Position numbers and translations under genes: made by a program. Shown here one piece after another: positions 1-8,154 of a stretch of 64,000 bases of DNA (position 1 is its first letter; the number at the start of each line of letters is the position of its first letter). The stretch is from assembly GCF_039523175.1 (NCBI RefSeq), contig NZ_BAAAEU010000007.1, positions 186,001 through 250,000 of the forward strand. The letters are read 5' to 3'. Under the pieces are notes generated by a model. That model searched no databases and was not told the DNA's origin. It was given only the letters and a program-made list of their open reading frames with translations. The stretch is from Dokdonella_A soli. Its GTDB lineage: Bacteria; Pseudomonadota; Gammaproteobacteria; Xanthomonadales; Rhodanobacteraceae.

Positions 1-149
1 GCATGCGCGAGCAAGGGTGCACTGTGGCGCGTGTCCTCCGCGGCGACCACGCCGACCGCACGCAAGGTGTCACGCGCGCGCGTAGACAAGTCGCCGAGAT
101 TGCCGATCGGCGTCGCGACGACCCACAGCCGGCCCGGTTTCGCATCCAT
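1..149 (-). CDS. rsmI: 16S rRNA 2'-O-ribose methyltransferase RsmI (N-terminal part)
   Basis: The first 49 codons are present and the gene runs off the left edge. RsmI methylates the ribose of C1402 in 16S rRNA using S-adenosylmethionine. The visible N-terminus carries the family motif LWVVATPIGNLGD at residues 8-20 and, further on, AAEDTRHS, both typical of the tetrapyrrole-methylase fold of RsmI. ATG at 149 is chosen because GGAG lies just upstream; another ATG five bases earlier is out of frame. The gene is divergent from lpoA, as in Escherichia coli, where yraL (rsmI) and yraM (lpoA) are also back to back. Identity is well supported despite the truncation, which is only the window edge. 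Confidence 0.9.
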   Translation of the reverse strand, partial: MDAKPGRLWVVATPIGNLGDLSTRARDTLRAVGVVAAEDTRHSAPLLAH

Positions 150-345
150 CTCATTCTCCAGCTTTGCGGCCAGTCACCGGACACGCGTGCCTACCTTGTC
201 CGCAGGAGTGCCGCCCGCGATCGGCTATCATCGCAGCGTAGCTCCAATCGCGCGCGGACGGACCATGATGCTTCGCTGGCTTCGCAGGACGCTGAACCTC
301 TCCATCGCGGCTGCCACGTGCGCAGCGCCGCGTGAACCCCGCCGC

Positions 346-2121
346 ATGGCCGCACCACAACTCGCGTTCGCCGCGCTGCTGTGCGCGCTGCTCGGCGCCT
401 GCGCGACGCTGTCCGAACCGACCGGAGTCGCCCCATCCTACGCGGAGGCCGCGGACGCCGAACAGCTCTATGCACAAGGCGAACTCGACCAGTCCGCCGC
501 GGCGTTCCTGCAGCTCGCGCAAGCCCATCATGGCGACGAGGCCGCACATTACCGGTTGCGCGCAGCAGAAGCATTGCGTGAACGCGGCGACCTCGACGGC
601 GCGGCGCGTGCGCTCGGCGACGTCAAGCGCCGCCGCCTGCACGGCAACGAACCGCTGCGCCTGGACCTGCTCGATGCCGAAATCGCACTCAAGCACGGCG
701 ACATCGCACAGGCGCAGGCGTTGCTCACGGTTCCCGATTCGGACGTGCCGCAGAACCTGCGCGTGCGCGCGCTCGAACTGCGCGCACGCGCCGATCTCGC
801 CAGCGGTGACGCGTTCGCATCCGCACGCGCGCGCGCAGCGCTCGATCGCTATCTCGCCGGCGCCGATCGCGAACAGAACCGCAAGCAACTGACCGACGCG
901 CTCGCGGCAATGAACGCGAATGCGCTGAAGACGCGCATCGAGACGCTGCCCGCCGGCGATCCGCTGCGTCCGTGGGTTGAACAGGCGCTGCGCGACAAGG
1001 GCCAGACGCTCGCGCGCGAGCTGCCGCGTCCGAGCCATCCGGTCGGCACGATGCAGCCGGGCGCGAACGGCGCGATGCAGGCGGAAGGGTACACGTCGCT
1101 CAAGCATGTCGCGCTGCTGCTGCCGCTCAACGCGCAACTCGCGGCGGTGTCGCAGTCGATCCGCGACGGCTTCCTCTCCGCCTATTTTGCGGACACAACA
1201 GGCCGCCGCCCGGACGTGCGCATTTACGACTCCGGCAAGACGCCGGCGGACGCGATCGCCGCCTACAACGCGGCAGTCGCCGACGGCGCCGACCACGTGG
1301 TCGGGCCGCTGCAGCGCGAATCGGTCGGCGAACTTTTCCATCAATCGCTGAGCGCGCGCGTGCTCGCATTGAACCACCCGGACACCGGCGAAGTGCCCCC
1401 GCCGGGCAGCGCCGAGTTCGGCCTGTTGCCGGATGCCGAGGGCGCGCAAGTCGCCGAGCACATGCGCGAGCGCGGCATCGCACGCGCAGCGATCATTGCC
1501 GCCGACACCGAGTGGGCCGATCGCGCGGCACGAGCATTCCGCGCGCAGTTCGAGGCCGGCGGCGGCAGTGTGGTCGGCGAGACGCGGCTGCGCGACAAGG
1601 ACGTCAACTACTCCACTTCGATCACCCAGGCGACCGCAAGCCTCGGCTCCGGCGCCGATGGCGGTGTGTTCATCAGCATGCGTCCGCAGCAGGCACGCCT
1701 GCTGCTGCCCCAGCTCAAGATCGCGAACGCGGCCGCTTCGGTGTTCGCGACCTCGCACGTGTACGCGGGCGACAACAACACGTCGCTCGACCGCGACCTC
1801 GACGGCCTCGAGTTCTGCGACGCGCCGTGGCTGTTTGGACCGGTTCCGGGGCGCCCGGACCGCAACCAGGTATCGAGCCAGTTCGCCAGCGCGAGCGGTG
1901 TCGGCGCGCGATTGTTCGCGTTCGGCATGGACGCCTACGCGCTGCTGCCGTACATGGACTGGCTGCTCGCTCATCCGGATGCGTATGTCAACGGCGCGAC
2001 CGGCGAACTCACCGCCGACAGCTTCGGGCGCATCCATCGCGTGGTCGGCTGGGCGCGCTTCCGCAACGGCGTCGCACTGCCGGCCGATGGAGCTCTGAGC
2101 GCCGCCCCGATGCAGCAATGA
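346..2121 (+). CDS. lpoA: Penicillin-binding protein activator LpoA (LppC family lipoprotein)
   Basis: Outer-membrane lipoprotein that in E. coli reaches through the periplasm to stimulate the peptidoglycan synthase PBP1A. From ATG 346 the protein is 591 residues, with a hydrophobic stretch ending in the lipobox LLGAC (Cys at residue 19). A helical TPR-like N-terminal part follows to about residue 240, then a periplasmic-binding-protein fold from about residue 253 (HVALLLPLNAQ) to the end. An upstream in-frame ATG at 265 would add 27 residues, including an arginine-rich stretch. It was not chosen because the added codons include rare CTT and AGG and the signal peptide becomes too long, but it would give the signal the positive charge the short form lacks. 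The stop overlaps yraN by ATGA. Confidence 0.88.
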   Translation: MAAPQLAFAALLCALLGACATLSEPTGVAPSYAEAADAEQLYAQGELDQSAAAFLQLAQAHHGDEAAHYRLRAAEALRERGDLDGAARALGDVKRRRLHGNEPLRLDLLDAEIALKHGDIAQAQALLTVPDSDVPQNLRVRALELRARADLASGDAFASARARAALDRYLAGADREQNRKQLTDALAAMNANALKTRIETLPAGDPLRPWVEQALRDKGQTLARELPRPSHPVGTMQPGANGAMQAEGYTSLKHVALLLPLNAQLAAVSQSIRDGFLSAYFADTTGRRPDVRIYDSGKTPADAIAAYNAAVADGADHVVGPLQRESVGELFHQSLSARVLALNHPDTGEVPPPGSAEFGLLPDAEGAQVAEHMRERGIARAAIIAADTEWADRAARAFRAQFEAGGGSVVGETRLRDKDVNYSTSITQATASLGSGADGGVFISMRPQQARLLLPQLKIANAAASVFATSHVYAGDNNTSLDRDLDGLEFCDAPWLFGPVPGRPDRNQVSSQFASASGVGARLFAFGMDAYALLPYMDWLLAHPDAYVNGATGELTADSFGRIHRVVGWARFRNGVALPADGALSAAPMQQ

Positions 2122-2492
2122 ACGCGCGCGCGGCCGGCGCCCGCTACGAGGACATCGCGCTCGCGCATCTCGAGCGCTGCGGACTCGCGTTGATCACGCG
2201 CAATTTTTCCTGCCGCCATGGCGAGCTCGATCTGGTCATGCGTGATCGCGACACGATCGTGTTCGTCGAGGTGCGCTATCGGCGCGGTGGACGCCGTGCC
2301 GCGGCCTTCGGCGACGGCGTTGACTCGATCAGCGCGGCGAAGCGCATGAAACTCGTGCGCGCCGCCGAGGTCTTCCTGTCGGCGCATCCGCGCCTGGCGC
2401 ATCATGCGTGCCGGTTCGATGTGCTCGCGATCGCCGGTGATGCAGCGGTGCCGTCGCTGGACTGGCGACAAAATGCTTTCGAAACTTGCTGA
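2118..2492 (+). CDS. yraN: YraN family (UPF0102) endonuclease-like protein
   Basis: A 124-residue cytoplasmic protein of the UPF0102/YraN family, which has a restriction-endonuclease-like fold and no firmly known role. The motif GELDLVMRDRDTIVFVEVRYR (about residues 35-55) contains the E...D...EVK-like core, with Arg in place of the usual Lys (EVRYR). The start codon overlaps the lpoA stop as ATGA, which indicates translational coupling. E. coli has lpoA-yraN-diaA-dolP; here diaA is missing and dolP follows nine bases after the stop. Family assignment is firm and molecular function is unknown. Confidence 0.88.
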   Translation: MNARAAGARYEDIALAHLERCGLALITRNFSCRHGELDLVMRDRDTIVFVEVRYRRGGRRAAAFGDGVDSISAAKRMKLVRAAEVFLSAHPRLAHHACRFDVLAIAGDAAVPSLDWRQNAFETC

Positions 2493-2501
2493 GGATTTTT
2501 C

Positions 2502-3092
2502 ATGCGCTACCAATCACTGCTGACCTGGCTCTCGCTGCTCCTCGTGCTGCCACAACTCGGCGGCTGCCTGCTCGCGATCGCCGGCGGTGCCGCGGTCGGC
2601 GCGAGTGCGGCTCACGACCGCCGTGGAGCCAGCACCTATGTCGACGACAAGCGCATCTATCTCGGCGCCTACGATTCGATCAACAAGGACAAGGAGCTCG
2701 CGCTCAAGAACGATGTGATCATCGTCGTCTACAACGGCGTCATATTGCTGGTCGGCGAAGTGCAGACGCCCGAGCTCAAGCAGCGCGCGGAGCGCCTGGT
2801 CGGCGGCTTCGAGGGTACGCGCCGCATTGTCAACGAGATCGAAGTGCGCGAACCGGAAGGGTTCTGGTCGCGCCGCCGCGACAACACGATCACCGCGCAG
2901 GTGAAGACCGCGCTGCTCGACCTGACCAGCCTGCCCGGCTTCGACCCGACCCGCGTCAACGTGACCACCGCGCACCGCGTCGTCTACCTGATGGGCAAGG
3001 TCACGCACGAAGAGGACGGCGCGGTCATCGACATCGCGCGCAACGTGTCCGGCGTCGAGCGTGTCGTCAAGGTGTTCGAATACATGGATTGA
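2502..3092 (+). CDS. dolP: BON-domain outer-membrane lipoprotein DolP (YraP)
   Basis: A 196-residue lipoprotein with signal peptide and lipobox LGGC (Cys at residue 22). After a short linker come two BON domains, roughly residues 55-120 and 128-195, each with the typical alternation of 'VILLVGEV' and 'VVYLMGKV' strands. In E. coli, DolP binds anionic phospholipid in the outer membrane near the division site and supports envelope integrity and the BAM complex. A GAGG ribosome site precedes the ATG. It follows yraN by nine bases, so it is probably the last gene of the lpoA-yraN-dolP operon. Confidence 0.87.
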   Translation: MRYQSLLTWLSLLLVLPQLGGCLLAIAGGAAVGASAAHDRRGASTYVDDKRIYLGAYDSINKDKELALKNDVIIVVYNGVILLVGEVQTPELKQRAERLVGGFEGTRRIVNEIEVREPEGFWSRRRDNTITAQVKTALLDLTSLPGFDPTRVNVTTAHRVVYLMGKVTHEEDGAVIDIARNVSGVERVVKVFEYMD

Positions 3093-3144
3093 GTTGCAGC
3101 GATCCGACAGCCGGGAAAAGCGTATAACGCCACAATCCTCTTGC

Positions 3145-3174
3145 TCGTCGTCCCGGCGAAAGCCGGGACCCAGC
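3145..3174. repeat. Palindromic REP-like element (GTCCCGGC family), single unit
   Basis: A 30-bp unit reading TCGTCGTCCCGGCG, then AAAG, then CCGGGACCCAGC. The arms TCCCGGC and GCCGGGA form a hairpin. The same unit occurs as an inverted pair at 16273-16355, as a variant at 39051-39078, and as a fragment at the 3' end of ribD (near 11113). Here it sits between dolP and the next start codon. Confidence 0.75.
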
Positions 3175-3193
3175 GTCTTTCGCCCGGACCAGC

Positions 3194-4582
3194 ATGCTCG
3201 TTCCAAGTGCCCTCACCGACCTGCAACACATCTTCCCCGCCGATGCGCTGAGCATCGACGCGGCCGAATGCCTGGTCTATGGCTACGACAATTCGCGCCG
3301 GCAGATCACGCCGGACGCCGTGGTCTTTCCGTCCACGCATGAGCAGGTGGCTGCGCTGGTGCGCGCCTGCCGCGCGCATCGCGTGCCGCTGGTCGCGCGC
3401 GGACGCGGCACCAATACGACCGGCGCCAGCGTTCCGGTCGAAGGCGGTGTGGTCGCGAGCTTCGAACGCATGAATCGCGTGCTGCGCATCGATCCCGACA
3501 ACCGCCTCGCGGTCGTCGAGCCGGGGCTGCTCAACGGCGACCTGCAAGCTGCACTGGCACCGCACCGGCTGTTCTGGCCGCCCGATCCGACCTCGGCGCC
3601 GTACTGCACGATCGCCGGCAACATCGCCTGCAACGCCGGCGGCCCGCGCGCGGTGAAGTACGGCGCGACGCGCGACAACGTGCTCGCGCTGCGCGCGGTC
3701 GCCGGCAGTGGCGAGGACTTCCGCTGCGGCAAGCCGACCACCAAGGGCGCGACCGGCTACGACCTGACGCGCCTGCTGATCGGCTCCGAAGGCACGCTCG
3801 CGATCGTGACCGAGGCGACACTGAAGCTGACGCCGCTGCCTTCCGCGAAGCGCACGCTGCGCGCGACCTATGTCGACGTGACCGCAGCCGCGCACGCGGT
3901 CGCGCGCATCATGGCGCAGCCGGTCACGCCGTGTGCGCTGGAATTCCTCGATGACCAGTGTCTGGCGCTCGCGCGTGCGCACGGCGGCGATGCGATTCCG
4001 CTTGCCGGTGCGATGCTGGTCATCGAAGTCGATGGTGAGCCGGATACGCTGGCGCCGGCGGTCGATGCCGTGTCGCGTGCGGCGCGCAGCGACGGACTCG
4101 TCGAACTGCTGGTCGCCGCCAGCGAAGAGGAAGTCGCCAGGCTCTGGGCAGCGCGCAAGGCACTGTCACCTGCGCTGCGCACCTTGTCGCCGAACAAGAT
4201 CAACGAGGACGTGGTCGTCCCTGTCAGCCGCGTGCCCGAACTCGTCGCCGCGACGCGGACCCTCGCCGCGAAATACGCGCTGCCGATCGTCTGCTTCGGT
4301 CACGCCGGCAATGGCAACCTGCACGTGAACCTCTTGCCCCGCGACGACGCCGAACTCGCGCGTGCGCACGATGCCTTGAGCGAAGTCTTCGACGCGGTGA
4401 TCCGCTTCGACGGCACGCTCTCCGGCGAACACGGCATCGGCATCGTCAAGCGCGACTTCATGCCGCGCGCGCTCGATGCGAATGCGCTCGCGCTGATGCG
4501 CCGGATCAAGAGCGAGTTCGATCCCGACGGCATACTGAACCCGGGCAAGTTGCTTCCCGACCGTGACATCCCGCAGCACTGA
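3194..4582 (+). CDS. FAD-linked dehydrogenase of the D-lactate / glycolate oxidase GlcD family
   Basis: A 462-residue flavoprotein. Residues about 35-215 form the FAD-binding PCMH domain (VARGRGTNTTGASVPVEGG, then PDPTSAPYCTIAGNIACNAGG). The rest is the FAD-oxidase C-terminal domain, with GHAGNGNLHVNLL near residue 369 and GEHGIGIVKRD near 411, signatures shared by D-lactate dehydrogenase, glycolate oxidase GlcD and D-2-hydroxyglutarate dehydrogenase. The substrate cannot be settled from the sequence. No GlcE or GlcF partner and no LldP-type permease lies next to it, which favours a stand-alone D-2-hydroxyacid dehydrogenase passing electrons to a quinone or cytochrome. ATG 3194 lies 19 bp after a REP-like repeat. 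Confidence 0.82.
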   Translation: MLVPSALTDLQHIFPADALSIDAAECLVYGYDNSRRQITPDAVVFPSTHEQVAALVRACRAHRVPLVARGRGTNTTGASVPVEGGVVASFERMNRVLRIDPDNRLAVVEPGLLNGDLQAALAPHRLFWPPDPTSAPYCTIAGNIACNAGGPRAVKYGATRDNVLALRAVAGSGEDFRCGKPTTKGATGYDLTRLLIGSEGTLAIVTEATLKLTPLPSAKRTLRATYVDVTAAAHAVARIMAQPVTPCALEFLDDQCLALARAHGGDAIPLAGAMLVIEVDGEPDTLAPAVDAVSRAARSDGLVELLVAASEEEVARLWAARKALSPALRTLSPNKINEDVVVPVSRVPELVAATRTLAAKYALPIVCFGHAGNGNLHVNLLPRDDAELARAHDALSEVFDAVIRFDGTLSGEHGIGIVKRDFMPRALDANALALMRRIKSEFDPDGILNPGKLLPDRDIPQH

Positions 4583-5036
4583 GCGAGCATTGATCGCGCC
4601 GCGACCACATCGGACGTTGGCTGTGTTCTTCGTACGATCCGCAGCGTAGACTCCGGCGCACGGGGAGCTCGGGGACAGCGGCGGCGACAAGATCGCCCAA
4701 GCATGAAGGGGAGTGATGGCATGAAAACGCACCGCTTCGCAGTGGCGCTCGCATGCGTTCATTGGGATCGCAAACCCTGGCCGCGGCCGTCACTACTTGC
4801 GCGTTGATTTCCGACATGGCCGTCGGTTTCGTGACCCACGACATCGCCCATGCCAACGCGCAATCTGCGCTACGTGGCAAACCACGTCGTGCTCCAGCCG
4901 GAACGTGACAGCACCGGCACCACCTCGTTTCAGTTCATCTGCGATCGCTGGCTTCATCAGCTGCACGGCGTAGACGGGCGGCTTCGACCACTGCCACGGC
5001 ACGATTTGCAATCATCACCCGACAAAGGACGATGTC
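4583..5036. other. Intergenic region upstream of secreted-protein gene
   Basis: 454 bp between the FAD dehydrogenase and the secreted-protein gene. It holds one plausible but apparently frame-broken short secreted ORF (listed separately) and, just before 5037, the leader with AAGGA as ribosome site. No RNA gene, terminator hairpin or convincing sigma-70 promoter was seen in the rest. Confidence 0.5.
4721..4908 (+). pseudogene. Possible frameshifted small exported protein
   Basis: AGGGGAG about eight bases before ATG 4721 is a good ribosome site. The ORF opens like a signal peptide (MKTHRFAVALAC) but after 12 codons becomes hydrophilic and stops at 4807. In the +2 frame from 4759 the signal-like sequence continues (SLGSQTLAAA, then VTTCALISDMAVGF) and ends at a stop at 4906-4908. 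A small indel near 4757 would join the two into a polypeptide of about 60 residues with an ordinary signal peptide. It could be a decayed gene or an assembly error. It is equally possible that only the 28-residue ORF is real, or that neither is. Confidence 0.3.
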
Positions 5037-6485
5037 ATGAAAGCAAATCCACTTGTCACTGCACTCGCGATGGCCGCCGCCTGCCTCGCCGGAACAGCGC
5101 ACGCCGTCAGCCTGAATCCGAAAGGCCTCGGACAGGTGCTGATCTACCCTTACTACACGGTCAACAAGAACCAGGACACGCTGGTTTCCGTGGTGAATAC
5201 ATCGGGTATTGGCAAGATGGTCAAGGTCCTCTTCCTAGAGGGCTACAACGGCCGCGAAGTACTCAACTTCAACCTGTACCTGTCTCCGCACGACGTCTGG
5301 ACGGCGCGCGTCAGCCAGGTCTCTGACGCCGGTGGCGCTGCGGTCTTCACGCGTGACCATAGCTGCACCTACCCGCCGGCGGGATACTCGTTCCGTGCTT
5401 CCGCCTACGCCGGCGGCAGCGTGTTCCCGGCCGATGGTGGCCCGACCGACGTCTCGCGTACGCGTGAAGGCTATGTCGAGCTGATCGAAATGGGCGAAAT
5501 CGTGGCGGGAAGCCCTCTCGATGTTGCCACGACCCACGTCCAGGACGGCACGCCGAATGACGGCACGCCGGCTTGCACGCCGAGCGCGATCGGCAACGCC
5601 GCCGGCGCCAATCTGTCGATTCCGAACGGCGGCCTGTTCGGCTCGGGTTCGATCATCAATGTCGGCCAAGGTACGTTCTTCGGCTACAACGCCGATGCGA
5701 TCGAAGGCTTCTCGTCGCAGATCCTGTTCTCGGGTTCGGGTCTGACCCCGTCCCTGCAGCAGGCCAATACGGCCACGTCGACGGCCGGTGGTGCGATCGC
5801 CTACGTGTTCACGAACGGCAAGCTGCTGACTCTGGACTACGCGAGGGGTGTCGATGCGGTGAGCGCGGTCTTCACGGCCAACGCGATCTACAACGAGTAC
5901 CTCGCGGTGCCCGGCATCGGTGCGGCCACCGACTGGGTCGTCACGTTCCCGACCAAGCGCTTCCACGTCGACGGCAAGGCATACAGCTTCACCACCGTCA
6001 TCCCGCCGTTCCATGAACTGTTCCATGCGCCCGGCGTGTCGAACGCTAAGGTCGGTATCTCGCTGTTCGATCAGGAAGAAGGCTTCACGACCCAGCCGGA
6101 CGACTTCTCGCCGCCGAGTGCGACGGCTCCGTCCTCGTTGCCGTACGAAGTCAACGTGATCAGCTTCCTGGCTTCGAGCGACCCGAATGCCGGCAAGACC
6201 TCGGGCGTGTTTGGCTCGAAGCTCGTGTCGAACATCCCACCGTACGGCGGCGCGGGTTGGATGCAGCTCGACCTCGCCAGTGGCGACGGTGGTCACGCGC
6301 TGCGGCCGGCCGCGAATGGTGATGTGCTCCATGGCCTGCCGGTCACCGGCTTCATGGTCTACAACGTGATCAACGCCAATGCGCAACCCGGCAAGCTCGC
6401 CAACTACGGCGGCTTGTTTTCGCATCGCGCGGGCGTGTCATGTTCATCGAGCAACCCGCCACCCGCGCAGGATCCATGCTCCTGA
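5037..6485 (+). CDS. Uncharacterised secreted protein, family copy 1
   Basis: A 482-residue protein with a clear Sec signal peptide (MKANPLVTALAMAAACLAG, cleavage after THA at about residue 23). The mature part begins VSLNPKGLGQVLIYPYYTVN. It is a clear paralogue of the protein at 28743-30215: the N-terminus, the blocks YNGREVLNFNLYLSPHDVWT and SAYAGGSVFPADGGPT, the central GSIINVGQGTFFGYNADAIEG and the tail PGKLANYGG are all shared. Sparse cysteines (around residues 110, 178 and the extreme C-terminus) could form disulfides. No enzyme motif or known domain was recognised. The ribosome site AAGGA fits the start. Possible roles such as surface-layer or type II secreted protein are guesses from the signal peptide and the other copy's location beside the T2SS operon. 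Confidence 0.72.
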   Translation: MKANPLVTALAMAAACLAGTAHAVSLNPKGLGQVLIYPYYTVNKNQDTLVSVVNTSGIGKMVKVLFLEGYNGREVLNFNLYLSPHDVWTARVSQVSDAGGAAVFTRDHSCTYPPAGYSFRASAYAGGSVFPADGGPTDVSRTREGYVELIEMGEIVAGSPLDVATTHVQDGTPNDGTPACTPSAIGNAAGANLSIPNGGLFGSGSIINVGQGTFFGYNADAIEGFSSQILFSGSGLTPSLQQANTATSTAGGAIAYVFTNGKLLTLDYARGVDAVSAVFTANAIYNEYLAVPGIGAATDWVVTFPTKRFHVDGKAYSFTTVIPPFHELFHAPGVSNAKVGISLFDQEEGFTTQPDDFSPPSATAPSSLPYEVNVISFLASSDPNAGKTSGVFGSKLVSNIPPYGGAGWMQLDLASGDGGHALRPAANGDVLHGLPVTGFMVYNVINANAQPGKLANYGGLFSHRAGVSCSSSNPPPAQDPCS

Positions 6486-6501
6486 TTCGCGACCTTGCAG
6501 A

Positions 6502-6993
6502 TCAGAAGAACGACATGGCGATCGCAATCACGATCGCCGCATAGGCACCCGCGAGCACGTCGTCGAGCATCACACCGAACCCGCCCTTGATCGCGCGGTC
6601 GGCCCACGACACCGGCCACGGTTTCCACACGTCGAACACACGAAACAGCAGGAAACCGGCGACGATCCACGGCCAGCCGTGCGGCCAGACCAACAGCGGC
6701 GCGAGCGCGATCCACTGGCCGACGAACTCGTCCCAGACGATTACACCGGGGTCCTCGATGCGCAGCTTTCCGATCACGACATTCGACGCCCAGACGCCAA
6801 GCGCGAACGCCAGCACGAGGACGATGAGGTAGAGCGGCAGCGGTAGCTCGCGCAGCGCCAGCCACGGAATCAGCGCGACCGCGGAGCCGGCGGTGCCCGG
6901 CGCGACCGGACTCAAGCCCGATCCGAAGCCGCTGGCGATCCAGCCCGCCGGATCTCCAAGGATCGCGCGCCGCTGCGCCGCGTCGAGCCTCAC
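6502..6993 (-). CDS. pgpA: Phosphatidylglycerophosphatase A
   Basis: A 163-residue inner-membrane enzyme that dephosphorylates phosphatidylglycerol phosphate to phosphatidylglycerol. The family motifs are present: SGLSPVAPGTAGS (about residues 25-37), VIVWDEFVGQW and FRVFDVWKPWP, with hydrophobic segments between. Its ATG overlaps the stop of thiL by four bases; the thiL-pgpA pair is common in Proteobacteria. It is the last gene of the minus-strand run that begins upstream at nrdR/ribD and converges on the secreted-protein gene 17 bp away. Confidence 0.93.
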   Translation of the reverse strand: MRLDAAQRRAILGDPAGWIASGFGSGLSPVAPGTAGSAVALIPWLALRELPLPLYLIVLVLAFALGVWASNVVIGKLRIEDPGVIVWDEFVGQWIALAPLLVWPHGWPWIVAGFLLFRVFDVWKPWPVSWADRAIKGGFGVMLDDVLAGAYAAIVIAIAMSFF

Positions 6994-7973
6994 GCGAAAT
7001 GGTCCCAGCCGCGACGGCGTAGTGCGATCGGCGTGCCGTTCGCATCGAGCAGACGCACGCCCTGCCCTGCGACGACGCGACCGATCCGCGTCGCACCACA
7101 GCCGACTCGTGCGAGGTCACGTTGCACGTCGGCCACGTGTGCCGGTGGCACGCTGAATGCGAGTTCGTAGTCGTCGCCGCCGCCGGCCTGCAATGCAAGT
7201 CGATCCGGCGCGTCGAACAACGCGAGCAGCGCGGACGAAGCCGGCAGCTCGAGCGCGTCGATCTCGATGCCGACGCCACTGCGCGCGGCAATGTGGCCGA
7301 GATCGGCAAGCAGTCCGTCCGACACGTCGATGCAGGCGGACGCGAGCTCGCGCAATGCTGCGCCGGCCGCGAGCCGCGGAGTCGGGCGCAGCAGCCGCGA
7401 GATCAGCCACTCGCGCGTTTCCGGCGGCGCGTGGAACAGCGCGTTGGCCTGCGCGTCGCGCGGATCAAGGCAGCGCAGGCCGGCTGCGGCATCGCCGAGC
7501 GTGCCGGTGACGAAAACCGCATCGCCGATCTGTGCCCCGTCGCGGCGCAGTACGTGTGCGGGCGGGGCGAAGCCATGCACGACGACCGTCACCGTCAGCG
7601 GACCACGGGTGGTGTCGCCGCCAACGAGGGCGACGCGATGCTGCGCGGCGAGTTCGGCGAAACCGCCGGCGAAGCCTTCGACGAACGTGCGATCGGCGTC
7701 GGGCAAGGTCAGCGCGAGCAGCGCCCATACCGGCATCGCACCCATCGCAGCCAGGTCGCTGAGATTGACTGCGAGCGATTTCCAGCCGAGATCCTGCGCG
7801 CTCGTCATCTCCGGGAAATGCACGCCGGCGACCAGGGTGTCGGTGCTGACGATGAGATCGAGGCCCGGCGGCGGCCTGAGGATCGCTGCGTCGTCGCCGA
7901 TGCCGAGACGCACATCGGCGCGCTCGATCGCGCAGCGTTTGTGGATCAGGTCGATCAGGTCGAATTCGGCCAT
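6990..7973 (-). CDS. thiL: Thiamine-monophosphate kinase ThiL
   Basis: ATP-dependent kinase converting thiamine monophosphate to the cofactor thiamine diphosphate. The protein is 327 residues from ATG 7973 (MAEFDLIDLI), with the ThiL signatures GIGDDAAIL, VSTDTLVAGVHF, LAVNLSDLAAMGA, VGGDTTRGPL and DVSDGLLADLGHI, the last two lining the nucleotide and metal sites. ATG 7973 is preferred over an upstream TTG at 7988 because GGAG lies at good spacing before it. The stop overlaps pgpA (ATGA). No TPP riboswitch was seen upstream; the 181 bp to nusB hold inverted repeats instead. Confidence 0.94.
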   Translation of the reverse strand: MAEFDLIDLIHKRCAIERADVRLGIGDDAAILRPPPGLDLIVSTDTLVAGVHFPEMTSAQDLGWKSLAVNLSDLAAMGAMPVWALLALTLPDADRTFVEGFAGGFAELAAQHRVALVGGDTTRGPLTVTVVVHGFAPPAHVLRRDGAQIGDAVFVTGTLGDAAAGLRCLDPRDAQANALFHAPPETREWLISRLLRPTPRLAAGAALRELASACIDVSDGLLADLGHIAARSGVGIEIDALELPASSALLALFDAPDRLALQAGGGDDYELAFSVPPAHVADVQRDLARVGCGATRIGRVVAGQGVRLLDANGTPIALRRRGWDHFA

Positions 7974-8012
7974 CGTTGCGCGCTCCAATCCCGTCTTGCA
8001 AAACCGGGCATC

Positions 8013-8092
8013 CTGCCGCGGCTTGCAAACAAACGGCCGCGGCAGAGCCGCGCCACGTTTGTCGCATCAAGCATCAACATGCTTGATGCGAC
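8013..8092. repeat. Nested inverted repeats between nusB and thiL
   Basis: Two perfect hairpins. CTGCCGCGGC (8013-8022) pairs with GCCGCGGCAG (8036-8045). GTCGCATCAAGCA (8061-8073) pairs with TGCTTGATGCGAC (8080-8092) across a six-base loop, a 13-bp perfect stem. A further short pair ACAAACG / CGTTTGT bridges them. There is no U-tract on either strand, so a classic intrinsic terminator is unlikely. An mRNA processing or stabilising structure between nusB and thiL is possible. Confidence 0.6.
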
Positions 8093-8154
8093 GGCACATC
8101 CCTGTGCCGCAGCGGATTTTTCAAACCGCAGCCGTGCGCGAAGCCGGCGCAGGC

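Noticed and set aside
151..2118. A 655-codon minus-strand frame opposite lpoA
   Set aside because: LpoA has a lipobox, good family features and operon coupling to yraN; the antisense frame has none.
4793..5011. A 72-codon minus-strand ORF upstream of the secreted-protein gene
   Set aside because: No ribosome site, no recognisable motif, and it overlaps the leader of the 5037 gene.
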